Source: Bacteroidales bacterium
Lineage (GTDB): Bacteria; Bacteroidota; Bacteroidia; Bacteroidales; P3
Reading direction: 5' to 3'
Assembly (NCBI GenBank): GCA_012837565.1
Contig: DUQY01000233.1
Location: 1 to 6,610 of the forward strand
Length of the DNA stretch: 6,610 nt
This document shows positions 1-5,952 of this stretch, one piece after another. Made by a program: the position numbers and the translations under genes. How positions within the stretch are numbered: the stretch's first letter is position 1; each line of letters begins with the position of its first letter. Under the pieces are notes generated by a model. That model did not search any database. It was not told the origin of the DNA and worked only from the letters and a program-made list of their open reading frames with translations.

Positions 1-883
1 CTTTTCCAAATTTCATCCAAGCAATATCGTCACCTACGGTCTCTACCTTCCAACCTGGAATTGTAGGAATAACCATAGCAAGATTTGTTTTACCACAAGA
101 AGAAGGGAAAGCAGCTACTATATATTTCTTTTCACCCTTAGGGTTCGTTATTCCAAGAATAAGCATGTGTTCTGCAAGCCAACCCTCTTCTTTTGCAAGA
201 ACAGATGCGATTCTAAGTGCAAAAGACTTCTTACCAAGTAAGGCATTTCCTCCATAACCACTACCAAAGGACCATATCTCTTTAGTTTCTGGAAACTGAC
301 ATATATACTTCTCTTCAATAGGTCTGCATGGCCATTTAACATCCTTTTCTCCCTCTTCCAAAGGATAGCCAACAGAATGAATGCAAGGAATAAAATTACC
401 CTTATTTCCTAAAATATCGAGGGCTTTCTTGCCCATTCTAGTCATTATCCTCATATGAATAACAACATAAGGAGAATCTGTTAGCTGAACTCCTATATAA
501 GATTTGTCAGATCCAAGTGGTCCCATTGAAAAAGGCATAACATACATAGTGCGACCTTTCATTGCACCTTTATATACTTTCATCATTTCCTCTTTCATCT
601 TCTTAGGAGATTCCCAGTTATTAGTTGGGCCAGCCTCCTCAGGAGTCTTAGAGCAAATAAAGGTTCTGCTTTCAATTCTAGCTACGTCAGAATCATCGGT
701 TTGAAAATAATAAGAATTAGGTTTTATATCTTCATTTAGTTTAATGGCGGATCCAGAAGCAACCATGCTATCTAAAATCATTTGGTTCTCCTCTTTCGAA
801 CCATCACACCAATGAACATCTTTTGGGTTAAAAATTTCTTGCCAATAATTAACCCATTCTATTAGTTTAGTGTTTTGAGTCAT
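1..883 (-). CDS. pckG: Phosphoenolpyruvate carboxykinase (GTP), N-terminal 294 residues, cut by the window edge
   Basis: This enzyme interconverts oxaloacetate + GTP with phosphoenolpyruvate + CO2 + GDP in the cytoplasm. It serves gluconeogenesis or, in fermenting anaerobes, CO2 fixation toward succinate. I translated the minus strand from the ATG at 883-881 and found 294 codons open without a stop to the window edge. The family is usually about 600 residues, so roughly the C-terminal half lies outside. Visible signatures are ARIESRTF (68-75), KGRTMYVMPFSMGPLGS (about 100-117), the substrate loop FGSGYGGN (206-213), LLGKKSFALR (215-224), the GTP P-loop with the mobile cysteine FPSSCGKTN (259-267, Cys263) and VGDDIAWMKF (283-292). 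Lys219, His239 and Asp286 match the Mn2+ ligands Lys244, His264 and Asp311 of rat PEPCK with a constant offset of 25, as does Cys263 with Cys288. This is the GTP family, not the ATP-dependent PckA. It is transcribed divergently from the operon at 1370 and has its own promoter. The part seen appears intact. Confidence 0.96.
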   Translation of the reverse strand, partial: MTQNTKLIEWVNYWQEIFNPKDVHWCDGSKEENQMILDSMVASGSAIKLNEDIKPNSYYFQTDDSDVARIESRTFICSKTPEEAGPTNNWESPKKMKEEMMKVYKGAMKGRTMYVMPFSMGPLGSDKSYIGVQLTDSPYVVIHMRIMTRMGKKALDILGNKGNFIPCIHSVGYPLEEGEKDVKWPCRPIEEKYICQFPETKEIWSFGSGYGGNALLGKKSFALRIASVLAKEEGWLAEHMLILGITNPKGEKKYIVAAFPSSCGKTNLAMVIPTIPGWKVETVGDDIAWMKFGK

Positions 884-895
884 AATAAAATAATT

Positions 896-910
896 ATTAA
901 GTTACTTAAT
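896..910. promoter_or_regulatory. Perfect 7-1-7 palindrome at the predicted pckG transcription start
   Basis: ATTAAGT-T-ACTTAAT is a perfect inverted repeat with 7-bp arms and a 1-bp centre. It lies between the -7 box (913-920) and the pckG ATG (883), covering the predicted start of transcription. That placement suits a repressor operator. The RNA hairpin alternative is unlikely, because a 1-nt loop and AT-rich arms would be unstable. No regulator can be named. AT-rich DNA makes short palindromes common, so the position is the main argument. Confidence 0.35.
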
Positions 911-912
911 CG

Positions 913-943
913 CAAAAGTAAATAAGAAAAGTGAATAATACAA
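913..943 (-). promoter_or_regulatory. Predicted Bacteroidota-type promoter of pckG
   Basis: Read on the minus strand, TTG (943-941) is followed after 20 bp by TACTTTTG (920-913). This fits the -33 TTTG / -7 TAnnTTTG consensus of the Bacteroidota housekeeping sigma factor. Transcription would begin near 903-907, giving a leader of about 20-25 nt. The -33 element is only a partial match (CTTG). No Shine-Dalgarno sequence precedes the ATG, which is usual in this phylum. Confidence 0.55.
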
Positions 944-977
944 GATAAAATTAAAATATTTAAAATTCAATTCTTGA

Positions 978-1000
978 TTATCTAATAATTAATTGGATAA
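978..1000. repeat. AT-rich dyad in the pckG upstream region
   Basis: TTATCTAAT (978-986) and ATTGGATAA (992-1000) are inverted copies with one mismatch, which would be a G-U pair in RNA. They are separated by 5 bp. The dyad lies about 35 bp upstream of the pckG -33 element, where an activator could bind. It may equally be a chance feature of AT-rich spacer DNA. Confidence 0.3.
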
Positions 1001-1041
1001 AATAAGAGAAATAAGCCCTTAAATAAGTATAGAATTGAATG

Positions 1042-1104
1042 GAACGCAGTATAAAAATTCTAAAACGCCGTATAAAATCCCTGAAACGCCATATTAAATT
1101 TCTA
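1042..1104. repeat. Three tandem 21-bp repeats
   Basis: Three units start at 1042, 1063 and 1084. They share the pattern RAACGCNRTATWAAATYYCTR: each begins with (G/A)AACGC, followed by GTATAAAA, GTATAAAA and ATATTAAA in turn, then a short pyrimidine-rich end. The AACGC anchors sit at 1043, 1064 and 1085, exactly 21 bp (two helical turns) apart. The preceding 21 bp (1021-1041, with AGTATAGAATT) may be a decayed fourth unit. The array lies in a non-coding spacer. Its function is unknown; phased AT-rich tracts could bend the DNA or present repeated binding sites on one face. Confidence 0.8.
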
Positions 1105-1112
1105 TAACTTTG
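1105..1112 (+). promoter_or_regulatory. Promoter-like -7 element between the two repeat arrays
   Basis: TAACTTTG matches TAnnTTTG exactly. It starts directly after the 21-bp array and lies 15 bp before the first GATGTACATC. Transcription would start near 1118-1120, so the palindrome array would begin the RNA. A -33 TTTG at the right distance is not clear (only CTG at 1081-1083, spacing 21), so this is a weak candidate. The transcript could be a separate small RNA or a long leader running into the gene at 1370. Confidence 0.3.
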
Positions 1113-1121
1113 TTTAATCTT

Positions 1122-1229
1122 ACTGTGATGTACATCTAAAATTGCTGTGATGTACATCACAGCGTGCTAAGATGTACATCGGAAGACGCTAAGATGTACA
1201 TCACAGTAATCTAAGATGTACATCACAGC
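1122..1229. repeat. Five palindromes GATGTACATC with an exact 22-bp period
   Basis: The perfect 10-bp palindrome GATGTACATC occurs at 1127-1136, 1149-1158, 1171-1180, 1193-1202 and 1215-1224, always 22 bp from start to start. The 12-bp spacers are degenerate: ACAG follows copies 2, 4 and 5, and CTAA precedes copies 3, 4 and 5. Copy 2 extends to a perfect 20-bp palindrome, GCTGTGATGTACATCACAGC (1144-1163). Copy 1 retains only the left TGT half and copies 4 and 5 only the right ACAG half. The short period, palindromic core and non-unique spacers argue against CRISPR. Phased operator array, iteron-like array, structured RNA and expanding minisatellite all remain possible. Confidence 0.92.
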
Positions 1230-1354
1230 AAAATGATTCTTTGAAACAAAAATTTAATACTTGATTATAGAGGTTTCTTTTTTGGTTTTGGGATATGTTT
1301 TTGAGAAATATGAAGAATTTTATCGTACAATAATGATATTGCTTAGAGTTTTAT
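1230..1354. other. Remainder of the intergenic spacer, no feature seen
   Basis: This AT-rich stretch follows the palindrome array and precedes the operon promoter. It contains a T-rich run (about 1271-1305) without a preceding stable hairpin. I see no convincing ORF, tRNA or further repeat in it. Confidence 0.5.
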
Positions 1355-1362
1355 TATCTTTG
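1355..1362 (+). promoter_or_regulatory. Predicted -7 element of the methyltransferase-rarA-dus operon
   Basis: TATCTTTG matches TAnnTTTG exactly and is followed by GCAC, a common continuation in Bacteroidota promoters. No good TTTG lies 19-21 bp upstream (AATG at 1332-1335 is the nearest). The element ends only 7 bp before the ATG at 1370, so the transcript would have almost no leader. Confidence 0.5.
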
Positions 1363-1369
1363 CACTTGT

Positions 1370-2077
1370 ATGAAAGAAGCAGTAATATATCTTTTTCCCA
1401 CGCCAATTGCAGATAATGATTTGAACCTCTCTATGCCTGCAATAAATCTTGAGCTCTTAGAAAAATGCGATTGTTTTATAGTTGAAGAACTTAGAACTGC
1501 AAGACGGTTCTTAAAGAAAGCTGGTTATAAAAAAGACTTCGATGAGGTGGATTTCTTCATCCTTAACGAACATACAAAGCCAGAAGAAATTGAAAACTAC
1601 TTAAAACCAATTTCAGAAAACAGGAATATTGGTCTTATGTCGGAGGCAGGACTTCCTTGTATTGCCGACCCAGGTTCAGTGGTTGTTAGTATGGCTCAGA
1701 GAAAAGGAATTAGGGTTAAACCCTTAGTTGGTGCCTCTTCCCTTATGATGGCTCTTATGTCTTCGGGTTTCAATGGTCAAAACTTTGCATTTGTTGGCTA
1801 TTTGCCAGTTGATAAGTTTCTTAGGGTCAAACGCATAAAGGAACTAGAACAGATAGTTAATAAATTTAATCAAACTCAAATCTTTATTGAGGCTCCTTAT
1901 AGAAATAATCAGATGATGGAAAGTTTGGTCAATAATCTTAATCCATATACTTTGATTTGTATTGGAGTTGATATTTCAATGGAATCAGAGCAAATTATTA
2001 CTAAGACTGCTAAGGATTGGAAAAGAACTAATATTGACTTGAATAAGAGAAATACTGTGTTTTTGATTTATAAGTAA
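1370..2077 (+). CDS. RsmI-like SAM-dependent methyltransferase (tetrapyrrole methylase superfamily)
   Basis: This 235-residue protein belongs to the superfamily of RsmI, which 2'-O-methylates C1402 of 16S rRNA. Family landmarks in order are the first strand and loop YLFPTPIADN (7-16), RTARRFLKK (42-50), SEAGLPCIADPG (91-102, equivalent to RsmI SDAGTPLISDPG), VGASSLMMALMSSGF (120-134), FVGYLP (141-146) and FIEAPYRN (172-179). It is shorter than E. coli RsmI (about 286 residues) and lacks its C-terminal domain. The RsmI glycine loop PTPxGNLxD is replaced by PTPIADND. It therefore resembles the short second paralogue that Bacteroidota carry beside a true RsmI, whose substrate I cannot assign. 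The ATG at 1370 is supported because the next Met (22) would remove the first beta-strand. It is the first gene of an operon; rarA starts 6 bp after its stop. Confidence 0.88.
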   Translation: MKEAVIYLFPTPIADNDLNLSMPAINLELLEKCDCFIVEELRTARRFLKKAGYKKDFDEVDFFILNEHTKPEEIENYLKPISENRNIGLMSEAGLPCIADPGSVVVSMAQRKGIRVKPLVGASSLMMALMSSGFNGQNFAFVGYLPVDKFLRVKRIKELEQIVNKFNQTQIFIEAPYRNNQMMESLVNNLNPYTLICIGVDISMESEQIITKTAKDWKRTNIDLNKRNTVFLIYK

Positions 2078-2083
2078 ACTACA

Positions 2084-3340
2084 ATGAATAAACCACTTGC
2101 TGCAAGCCTAAGACCAGAGAATTTAGATCAATATATTGGTCAGAAGCACTTAGTTGGACAAGGTGCTATACTTAGAAAAGCAATTGAGAGTGGTAAAATA
2201 CCTTCAATGATTCTTTGGGGACCCCCTGGTGTTGGAAAGACAACCTTGGCTAATATTATTGCTAATAAATTGTTCTGTCCATTTTACTCTCTTTCAGCAA
2301 TAAATTCAGGTGTTAAAGATGTTAGAGAAGTAATAGAAAAGGCTAGTAAAGGTGATAGGGCAATACTTTTTATAGATGAGATTCATCGTTTCTCAAAAAA
2401 CCAACAAGATTCACTTCTCGGAGCTGTTGAACAAGGTGTAATAACTCTAATTGGAGCAACTACAGAAAACCCTTCCTTTGAAGTAATAACGCCACTTCTT
2501 TCAAGGTGTCAGGTTTTTATTCTTAAGTCTTTGGACAAAGAAGATTTATTAAAGCTAATAGGAAATGCTTTAAGTTATTATAAAGACGTTGAAAACAAAA
2601 CAATTGAAATAAAAGAAACAGAAAGCCTGCTTAGAATAAGTGGGGGAGATGCAAGAAAGCTATTAAATGCAATTGAGATTGTTGTAAGTCAACTGGGTGA
2701 TGAATTAATTATTACCAACGAAAAGGTTTCTTTAATTATTCAGCAAAACCTCACCTCCTACGACAAAAAAGGAGAGATGCACTACGATATTATCTCTGCT
2801 TTTATTAAAAGTATGAGAGGTTCAGACCCTAATGCTGCTGTTTATTGGCTATCAAGAATGGTTGCATCGTCCGAAGATGTTCTTTTTATTGCAAGAAGAA
2901 TGCTTATATTTTCCTCAGAAGATATTGGTATGGCAAATCCTAATGCCCTACTTGTTGCGAATGCTTGTTTTGATGCAGTAAATAAAATAGGATATCCTGA
3001 ATCTAGAATAATACTATCTCAAACGGCAGTCTACCTTGCAACATCTCCAAAAAGTAATTCAACATATATGGCAATTAATGCAGCCTTAGAGTTTGTTGAA
3101 AGAACCGGAGACTTACCTGTGCCGCTTCATCTAAGAAATGCTCCAACCTCTCTTATGAAAGATATTGGTTATGGAGATGATTATAAATATGCTCACGACT
3201 ACAAAAACAACTTTACTCCTCTTAACTTCCTGCCCCAGGAGATTAAGGGCACAAAATTCTACTTGGCAGGCAATAACCCAAAGGAGAACGAGATTGAAAA
3301 GAGATTGAAACTAATGTGGAAAGACTTTTATAATTACTAA
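2084..3340 (+). CDS. rarA: Replication-associated recombination protein A (AAA+ ATPase RarA/MgsA)
   Basis: RarA is a clamp-loader-like AAA+ ATPase that acts at stalled or gapped replication forks together with SSB and recombination proteins. The 418 residues are near the usual family length (E. coli 447). The N-terminus LAASLRPENLDQYIGQKHLVG (5-25) is typical. Then come Walker A GPPGVGKT (46-53), Walker B ILFIDEIHRF (94-103, Asp98-Glu99), sensor 1 GATTENPSF (124-132), a probable arginine finger Arg141 in LLSRCQVF, and sensor 2 GGDARKLLN (187-195). The RarA-specific C-terminal part includes YDKKGEMHYDIISAF (226-240), SMRGSDPNAAVYWLSRM (243-259) and SSEDIGMANP (277-286). All catalytic elements are present and no disruption is seen. 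The gene sits 6 bp after the methyltransferase and 2 bp before dus, so it is very probably co-transcribed with both. Confidence 0.96.
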   Translation: MNKPLAASLRPENLDQYIGQKHLVGQGAILRKAIESGKIPSMILWGPPGVGKTTLANIIANKLFCPFYSLSAINSGVKDVREVIEKASKGDRAILFIDEIHRFSKNQQDSLLGAVEQGVITLIGATTENPSFEVITPLLSRCQVFILKSLDKEDLLKLIGNALSYYKDVENKTIEIKETESLLRISGGDARKLLNAIEIVVSQLGDELIITNEKVSLIIQQNLTSYDKKGEMHYDIISAFIKSMRGSDPNAAVYWLSRMVASSEDVLFIARRMLIFSSEDIGMANPNALLVANACFDAVNKIGYPESRIILSQTAVYLATSPKSNSTYMAINAALEFVERTGDLPVPLHLRNAPTSLMKDIGYGDDYKYAHDYKNNFTPLNFLPQEIKGTKFYLAGNNPKENEIEKRLKLMWKDFYNY

Positions 3341-3342
3341 TT

Positions 3343-4338
3343 ATGAGTTATGAACTAAGATTTCTTTCTCCACAAACTAAGGCTGAAGATACTTTTGTTT
3401 TCAACACAAGGCTATGGACAAAAGCCGATAGGCTTATTATGGCACCAATGCATGCTATAACCAACTATGTCTTTCGTAATGCATTCGATAAAACATTCCC
3501 AGAGGCTATTGATAAAGCCATAACTCCCTTTATTTCCCTAACACATGGCAACACAACCTTTAACAAAAGGAAGTTTGCCGATATATTAAAAGAAAACAAT
3601 AATTGTAATTTTGAAATCATACCGCAAGTCTTAGGCAATGATGCAAAAGGAATTATAGATATTTGTAATTTATCCTCTAATTTAGGATACAACGAGGTTA
3701 ATTGGAATATTGGTTGCCCACAAGAAAAAATAATGAATAAGGGTAGGGGAGCTGGGCTTTTGAAAGATAGTGAAAGAATAGAAAGAGTAATTGATGAGGT
3801 CTTAAATAATATTGAAATAAACTTCTCAATAAAGGTAAGACTTGGGTATAGTTCGAAAGAAGATATCAAAAGGTTAATTCCAATTATTAATCAATATCCT
3901 ATAAACAATGTTGTTATTCATCCTCGCTTAGGAACAGATGTATATGAAAAGGAAGTTGATTTGGATTCTTTTGAAAAGGCTGCCAAATTAATTAATAAGA
4001 GGATTACATATAATGGTGATATATTTACAGTAGATGACTTCAATAAAATCAAACTCAGATTCCCAAACATTAACGACTTTATGCTTGGTAGGGGATTATT
4101 ATTTAACCCATGCCTTGCTTCACAAATTAAGTCAATTGATTATATTGATGATAGGGAGAGGTTGATTTATCTACATTCGGAGCTAATAAGAAATTCTCAT
4201 TCCCTAAATAAGTTAAAAGGTTGTTGGAGTTATTTTGTTGTAGGTCTAAACTGGAAAGAAGATAAGCTTAAGCCACTCTTTAGTTGCCAAACTGTGGAAG
4301 AGCTAGATAAATTTGTAAGAGATAATATTTATGATTAG
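3343..4338 (+). CDS. tRNA-dihydrouridine synthase family protein
   Basis: Dus enzymes are FMN-dependent and reduce uridine to 5,6-dihydrouridine in tRNA using NAD(P)H. This 331-residue protein shows the TIM-barrel motifs in order: MAPM (33-36, FMN contact), EIIPQVLGND (91-100), the catalytic-cysteine motif NIGCPQEKIMNKGRGAGLL (122-140, Cys125), SIKVRLGY (162-169, Lys164), VIHPRLGTDVYE (191-202, His193 and Arg195), YNGDIFT (223-229) and MLGRGLLFNP (247-256, FMN phosphate site). MAPM normally lies within the first 10-15 residues, so the N-terminus here is about 20 residues longer. No alternative start exists between codon 1 and Met33, and starting at Met33 would cut into the first strand. The tRNA position modified and the subfamily (A, B, C or other) cannot be assigned from sequence, so I give no symbol. 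It is the last gene of the operon, 2 bp after rarA. Confidence 0.92.
   Translation: MSYELRFLSPQTKAEDTFVFNTRLWTKADRLIMAPMHAITNYVFRNAFDKTFPEAIDKAITPFISLTHGNTTFNKRKFADILKENNNCNFEIIPQVLGNDAKGIIDICNLSSNLGYNEVNWNIGCPQEKIMNKGRGAGLLKDSERIERVIDEVLNNIEINFSIKVRLGYSSKEDIKRLIPIINQYPINNVVIHPRLGTDVYEKEVDLDSFEKAAKLINKRITYNGDIFTVDDFNKIKLRFPNINDFMLGRGLLFNPCLASQIKSIDYIDDRERLIYLHSELIRNSHSLNKLKGCWSYFVVGLNWKEDKLKPLFSCQTVEELDKFVRDNIYD
4284..4315 (+). promoter_or_regulatory. Possible promoter for the antiporter gene, inside the end of dus
   Basis: TTG (4284-4286) and TAAATTTG (4308-4315) are 21 bp apart and fit the Bacteroidota promoter pattern. Transcription would start near 4320-4323, leaving a leader of about 65 nt before the antiporter ATG. 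The 47-bp gap after dus also allows read-through from the operon. The match overlaps coding sequence and may be coincidental. Confidence 0.3.
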
Positions 4339-4385
4339 AAAACGTATAATTATCTAATATATATGAAAATTAAAGTAATAAAGAT

Positions 4386-5867
4386 ATGGATTTAGTAGCC
4401 GATAATATAATTCTTGTAGGAGCAATCCTCATATTTGTTAGCATATTATTAAGTAGGTTTAGTTCAAAACTAGGAATACCAACCCTGCTTATATTTCTTG
4501 TTGTAGGAATGGTATTTGGGAGTGATGGTCTTGGTCTTCAGTTCTATAATGCTGGAGTAGCTCAGTTTATAGGTATTATTGCCCTAAGCATTATTCTTTT
4601 CACAGGGGGTATGGAAACGAAGTTTAAAGAAATAAAGCCCATAATGGCTCAAGGGATTGTCCTTTCCACAATGGGCGTATTATTAACTGCTCTTATAACA
4701 GGTGTTTTCATATTTTGGATTTCTGGTTTTCAGTTTACTAACTTATATCTCCCATTTGCAGCTTCACTCCTCTTAGCCTCCACAATGTCATCAACCGATT
4801 CAGCATCTGTTTTCAATATCCTAAAAACGCAAAAGATAAAACTCAAACATAATCTTCGCCCAACCCTTGAGCTTGAAAGCGGGAGCAATGACCCAATGGC
4901 ATATATGCTAACAATAGCTCTAATTCAATTTATTAGCTCCTCAACACTTGGAGTAGGGGCAGTGGTTGGACTTTTCTTTGTTCAGTTTATTGTTGGAGGG
5001 TTAGTTGGATTTGTAGTTGCAAAGCTAGCAGTTATGCTAATAAATAAGGTTAAAATTCCTTATCCTTCTCTATATCCTCTTTTACTTCTAAGCATCCTGC
5101 TTTTCACCTATGCAATAACAGATATCTTACATGGTAATGGGTATTTGGCAGTATATATTTCTGGGATAATTGTCGGCAATAATAGAATAGTATTCCAAAA
5201 AGAAATAACCTCATTTTTAGATGGGTTAACTATGTTTGCTCAATTAATAATGTTCCTATCATTAGGCCTATTAGTTAATCCAAGCGAGATGCTAAGTGTT
5301 CTTCCTGTTGGAATAATCATTGCAGTATTTATGATTTTAGTTGCTAGACCTCTTAGTGTTTTTATTTCCCTTGCACCATTTCGGAAAACAAAAATAAAAT
5401 CCAAAGCCTTTCTTTCTTGGGTAGGGCTTCGTGGCGCTGTGCCAATTATTTTTGCAACCTATCCTGTTGTTGCTAATGTAGAACATTCCGACCAAATCTT
5501 TAATATTGTCTTTGTAGTTACTTTGGTTTCTCTTATAGTTCAAGGAATGACTATTACAACTATTGCCAACAAACTTAAACTTGCTGAGCCTTTGGACGAA
5601 AAGGAAAGTGATTTTAAGGTTGAGATTCCAGAGGATTTAAATGTTAAGCTAAGAGAGATAAAGCTAACAGAGAAAATGCTTGAGAAAGGAAATACCCTTG
5701 AAATAATGACTATTCCTGACAAAACCTTAGTAATGATGGTTAAAAGAGATATAGATTTTATTGTCCCTAATGGTCAGATGGAACTTTTTGAAGGGGATAT
5801 ATTACTAGTTATTGCAGAGGATGAGCAAGACAGAATAACTGATTTCTATGGTCATACAGATGATTAA
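4386..5867 (+). CDS. K+(Na+)/H+ antiporter of the CPA1 family, CvrA/NhaP2 type, with RCK_C domain
   Basis: This 493-residue inner-membrane protein probably exchanges K+ (or Na+) for protons to control ion content, pH and turgor. About 12-13 hydrophobic segments fill residues 6-395. CPA1 signatures are present: LFTGGMETKF (71-80), SSTDSASVFNIL (135-146, Asp138), LESGSNDPMA (163-172, Asn168-Asp169 at the expected ion-binding position) and SWVGLRGAVPI (344-354). The cytoplasmic tail from about 414 to 490, with VPNGQMELFEGDILLVIAED (460-479), reads as an RCK_C (TrkA-C) ligand-binding domain, as in E. coli CvrA/NhaP2. E. coli CvrA is longer (about 578 residues), so the extra C-terminal domain seems absent. 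The cation specificity is inferred from the family only. The ATG at 4386 directly precedes the first hydrophobic helix. It faces rubrerythrin tail to tail. Confidence 0.9.
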   Translation: MDLVADNIILVGAILIFVSILLSRFSSKLGIPTLLIFLVVGMVFGSDGLGLQFYNAGVAQFIGIIALSIILFTGGMETKFKEIKPIMAQGIVLSTMGVLLTALITGVFIFWISGFQFTNLYLPFAASLLLASTMSSTDSASVFNILKTQKIKLKHNLRPTLELESGSNDPMAYMLTIALIQFISSSTLGVGAVVGLFFVQFIVGGLVGFVVAKLAVMLINKVKIPYPSLYPLLLLSILLFTYAITDILHGNGYLAVYISGIIVGNNRIVFQKEITSFLDGLTMFAQLIMFLSLGLLVNPSEMLSVLPVGIIIAVFMILVARPLSVFISLAPFRKTKIKSKAFLSWVGLRGAVPIIFATYPVVANVEHSDQIFNIVFVVTLVSLIVQGMTITTIANKLKLAEPLDEKESDFKVEIPEDLNVKLREIKLTEKMLEKGNTLEIMTIPDKTLVMMVKRDIDFIVPNGQMELFEGDILLVIAEDEQDRITDFYGHTDD

Positions 5868-5872
5868 TTACA

Positions 5873-5922
5873 GAAAAAGAAAAGGCCATCAAATAAATGA
5901 CAGCCTCTTGTTTAATTTTTAG
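5873..5922. terminator. Likely bidirectional terminator between antiporter and rubrerythrin
   Basis: AGGCCAT (5883-5889) pairs with ATG (5897-5899) and GCCT (5903-5906), with a 3-nt bulge (ACA, 5900-5902) and a 7-nt loop. On the minus strand the stem is followed at once by TTTTCTTTTTCTG (5882-5870), a good T-tract for ending rbr. On the plus strand a looser T-rich stretch (5908-5919) follows for the antiporter. Its position between two converging stops supports the call, although the stem is short and bulged. Confidence 0.5.
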
Positions 5923-5952
5923 TCTTAATTCTAGAATGAACTGATTAAATGC

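Noticed and set aside
148..704. Short ORFs at 148-372 (minus) and 504-704 (plus)
   Set aside because: Both are out-of-frame shadows within the continuous pckG reading frame, whose 294 codons I translated without interruption.
978..1160. 60-codon minus-strand ORF across the repeat region
   Set aside because: Its composition follows the tandem repeats and AT-rich spacer. It resembles no known protein, has no promoter or ribosome-binding support, and overlaps the regulatory arrays.
1122..1229. CRISPR array
   Set aside because: The repeat core is only 10 bp and fully palindromic, the spacers are 12 bp and partly related to each other, and no cas gene is nearby.
1103..1230. Plasmid-type replication origin iterons
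   Set aside because: The array resembles iterons in spacing, but no rep or par gene and no DnaA-box cluster is present, and the surrounding genes are ordinary chromosomal housekeeping genes.
884..1369. Insertion sequence or MITE in the intergenic region
   Set aside because: I found no terminal inverted repeats bounding the arrays, no target-site duplication and no transposase remnant.
3465..3869. 134-codon minus-strand ORF
   Set aside because: It lies wholly antisense to the motif-rich part of dus and has no recognisable domain, so it is a shadow frame.
4363..4395. Ten-codon ORF (MKIKVIKIWI) overlapping the antiporter start
   Set aside because: It could act as a leader peptide or upstream ORF, but short ORFs arise readily in AT-rich DNA. 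There is no attenuator-like structure or codon bias to support it.
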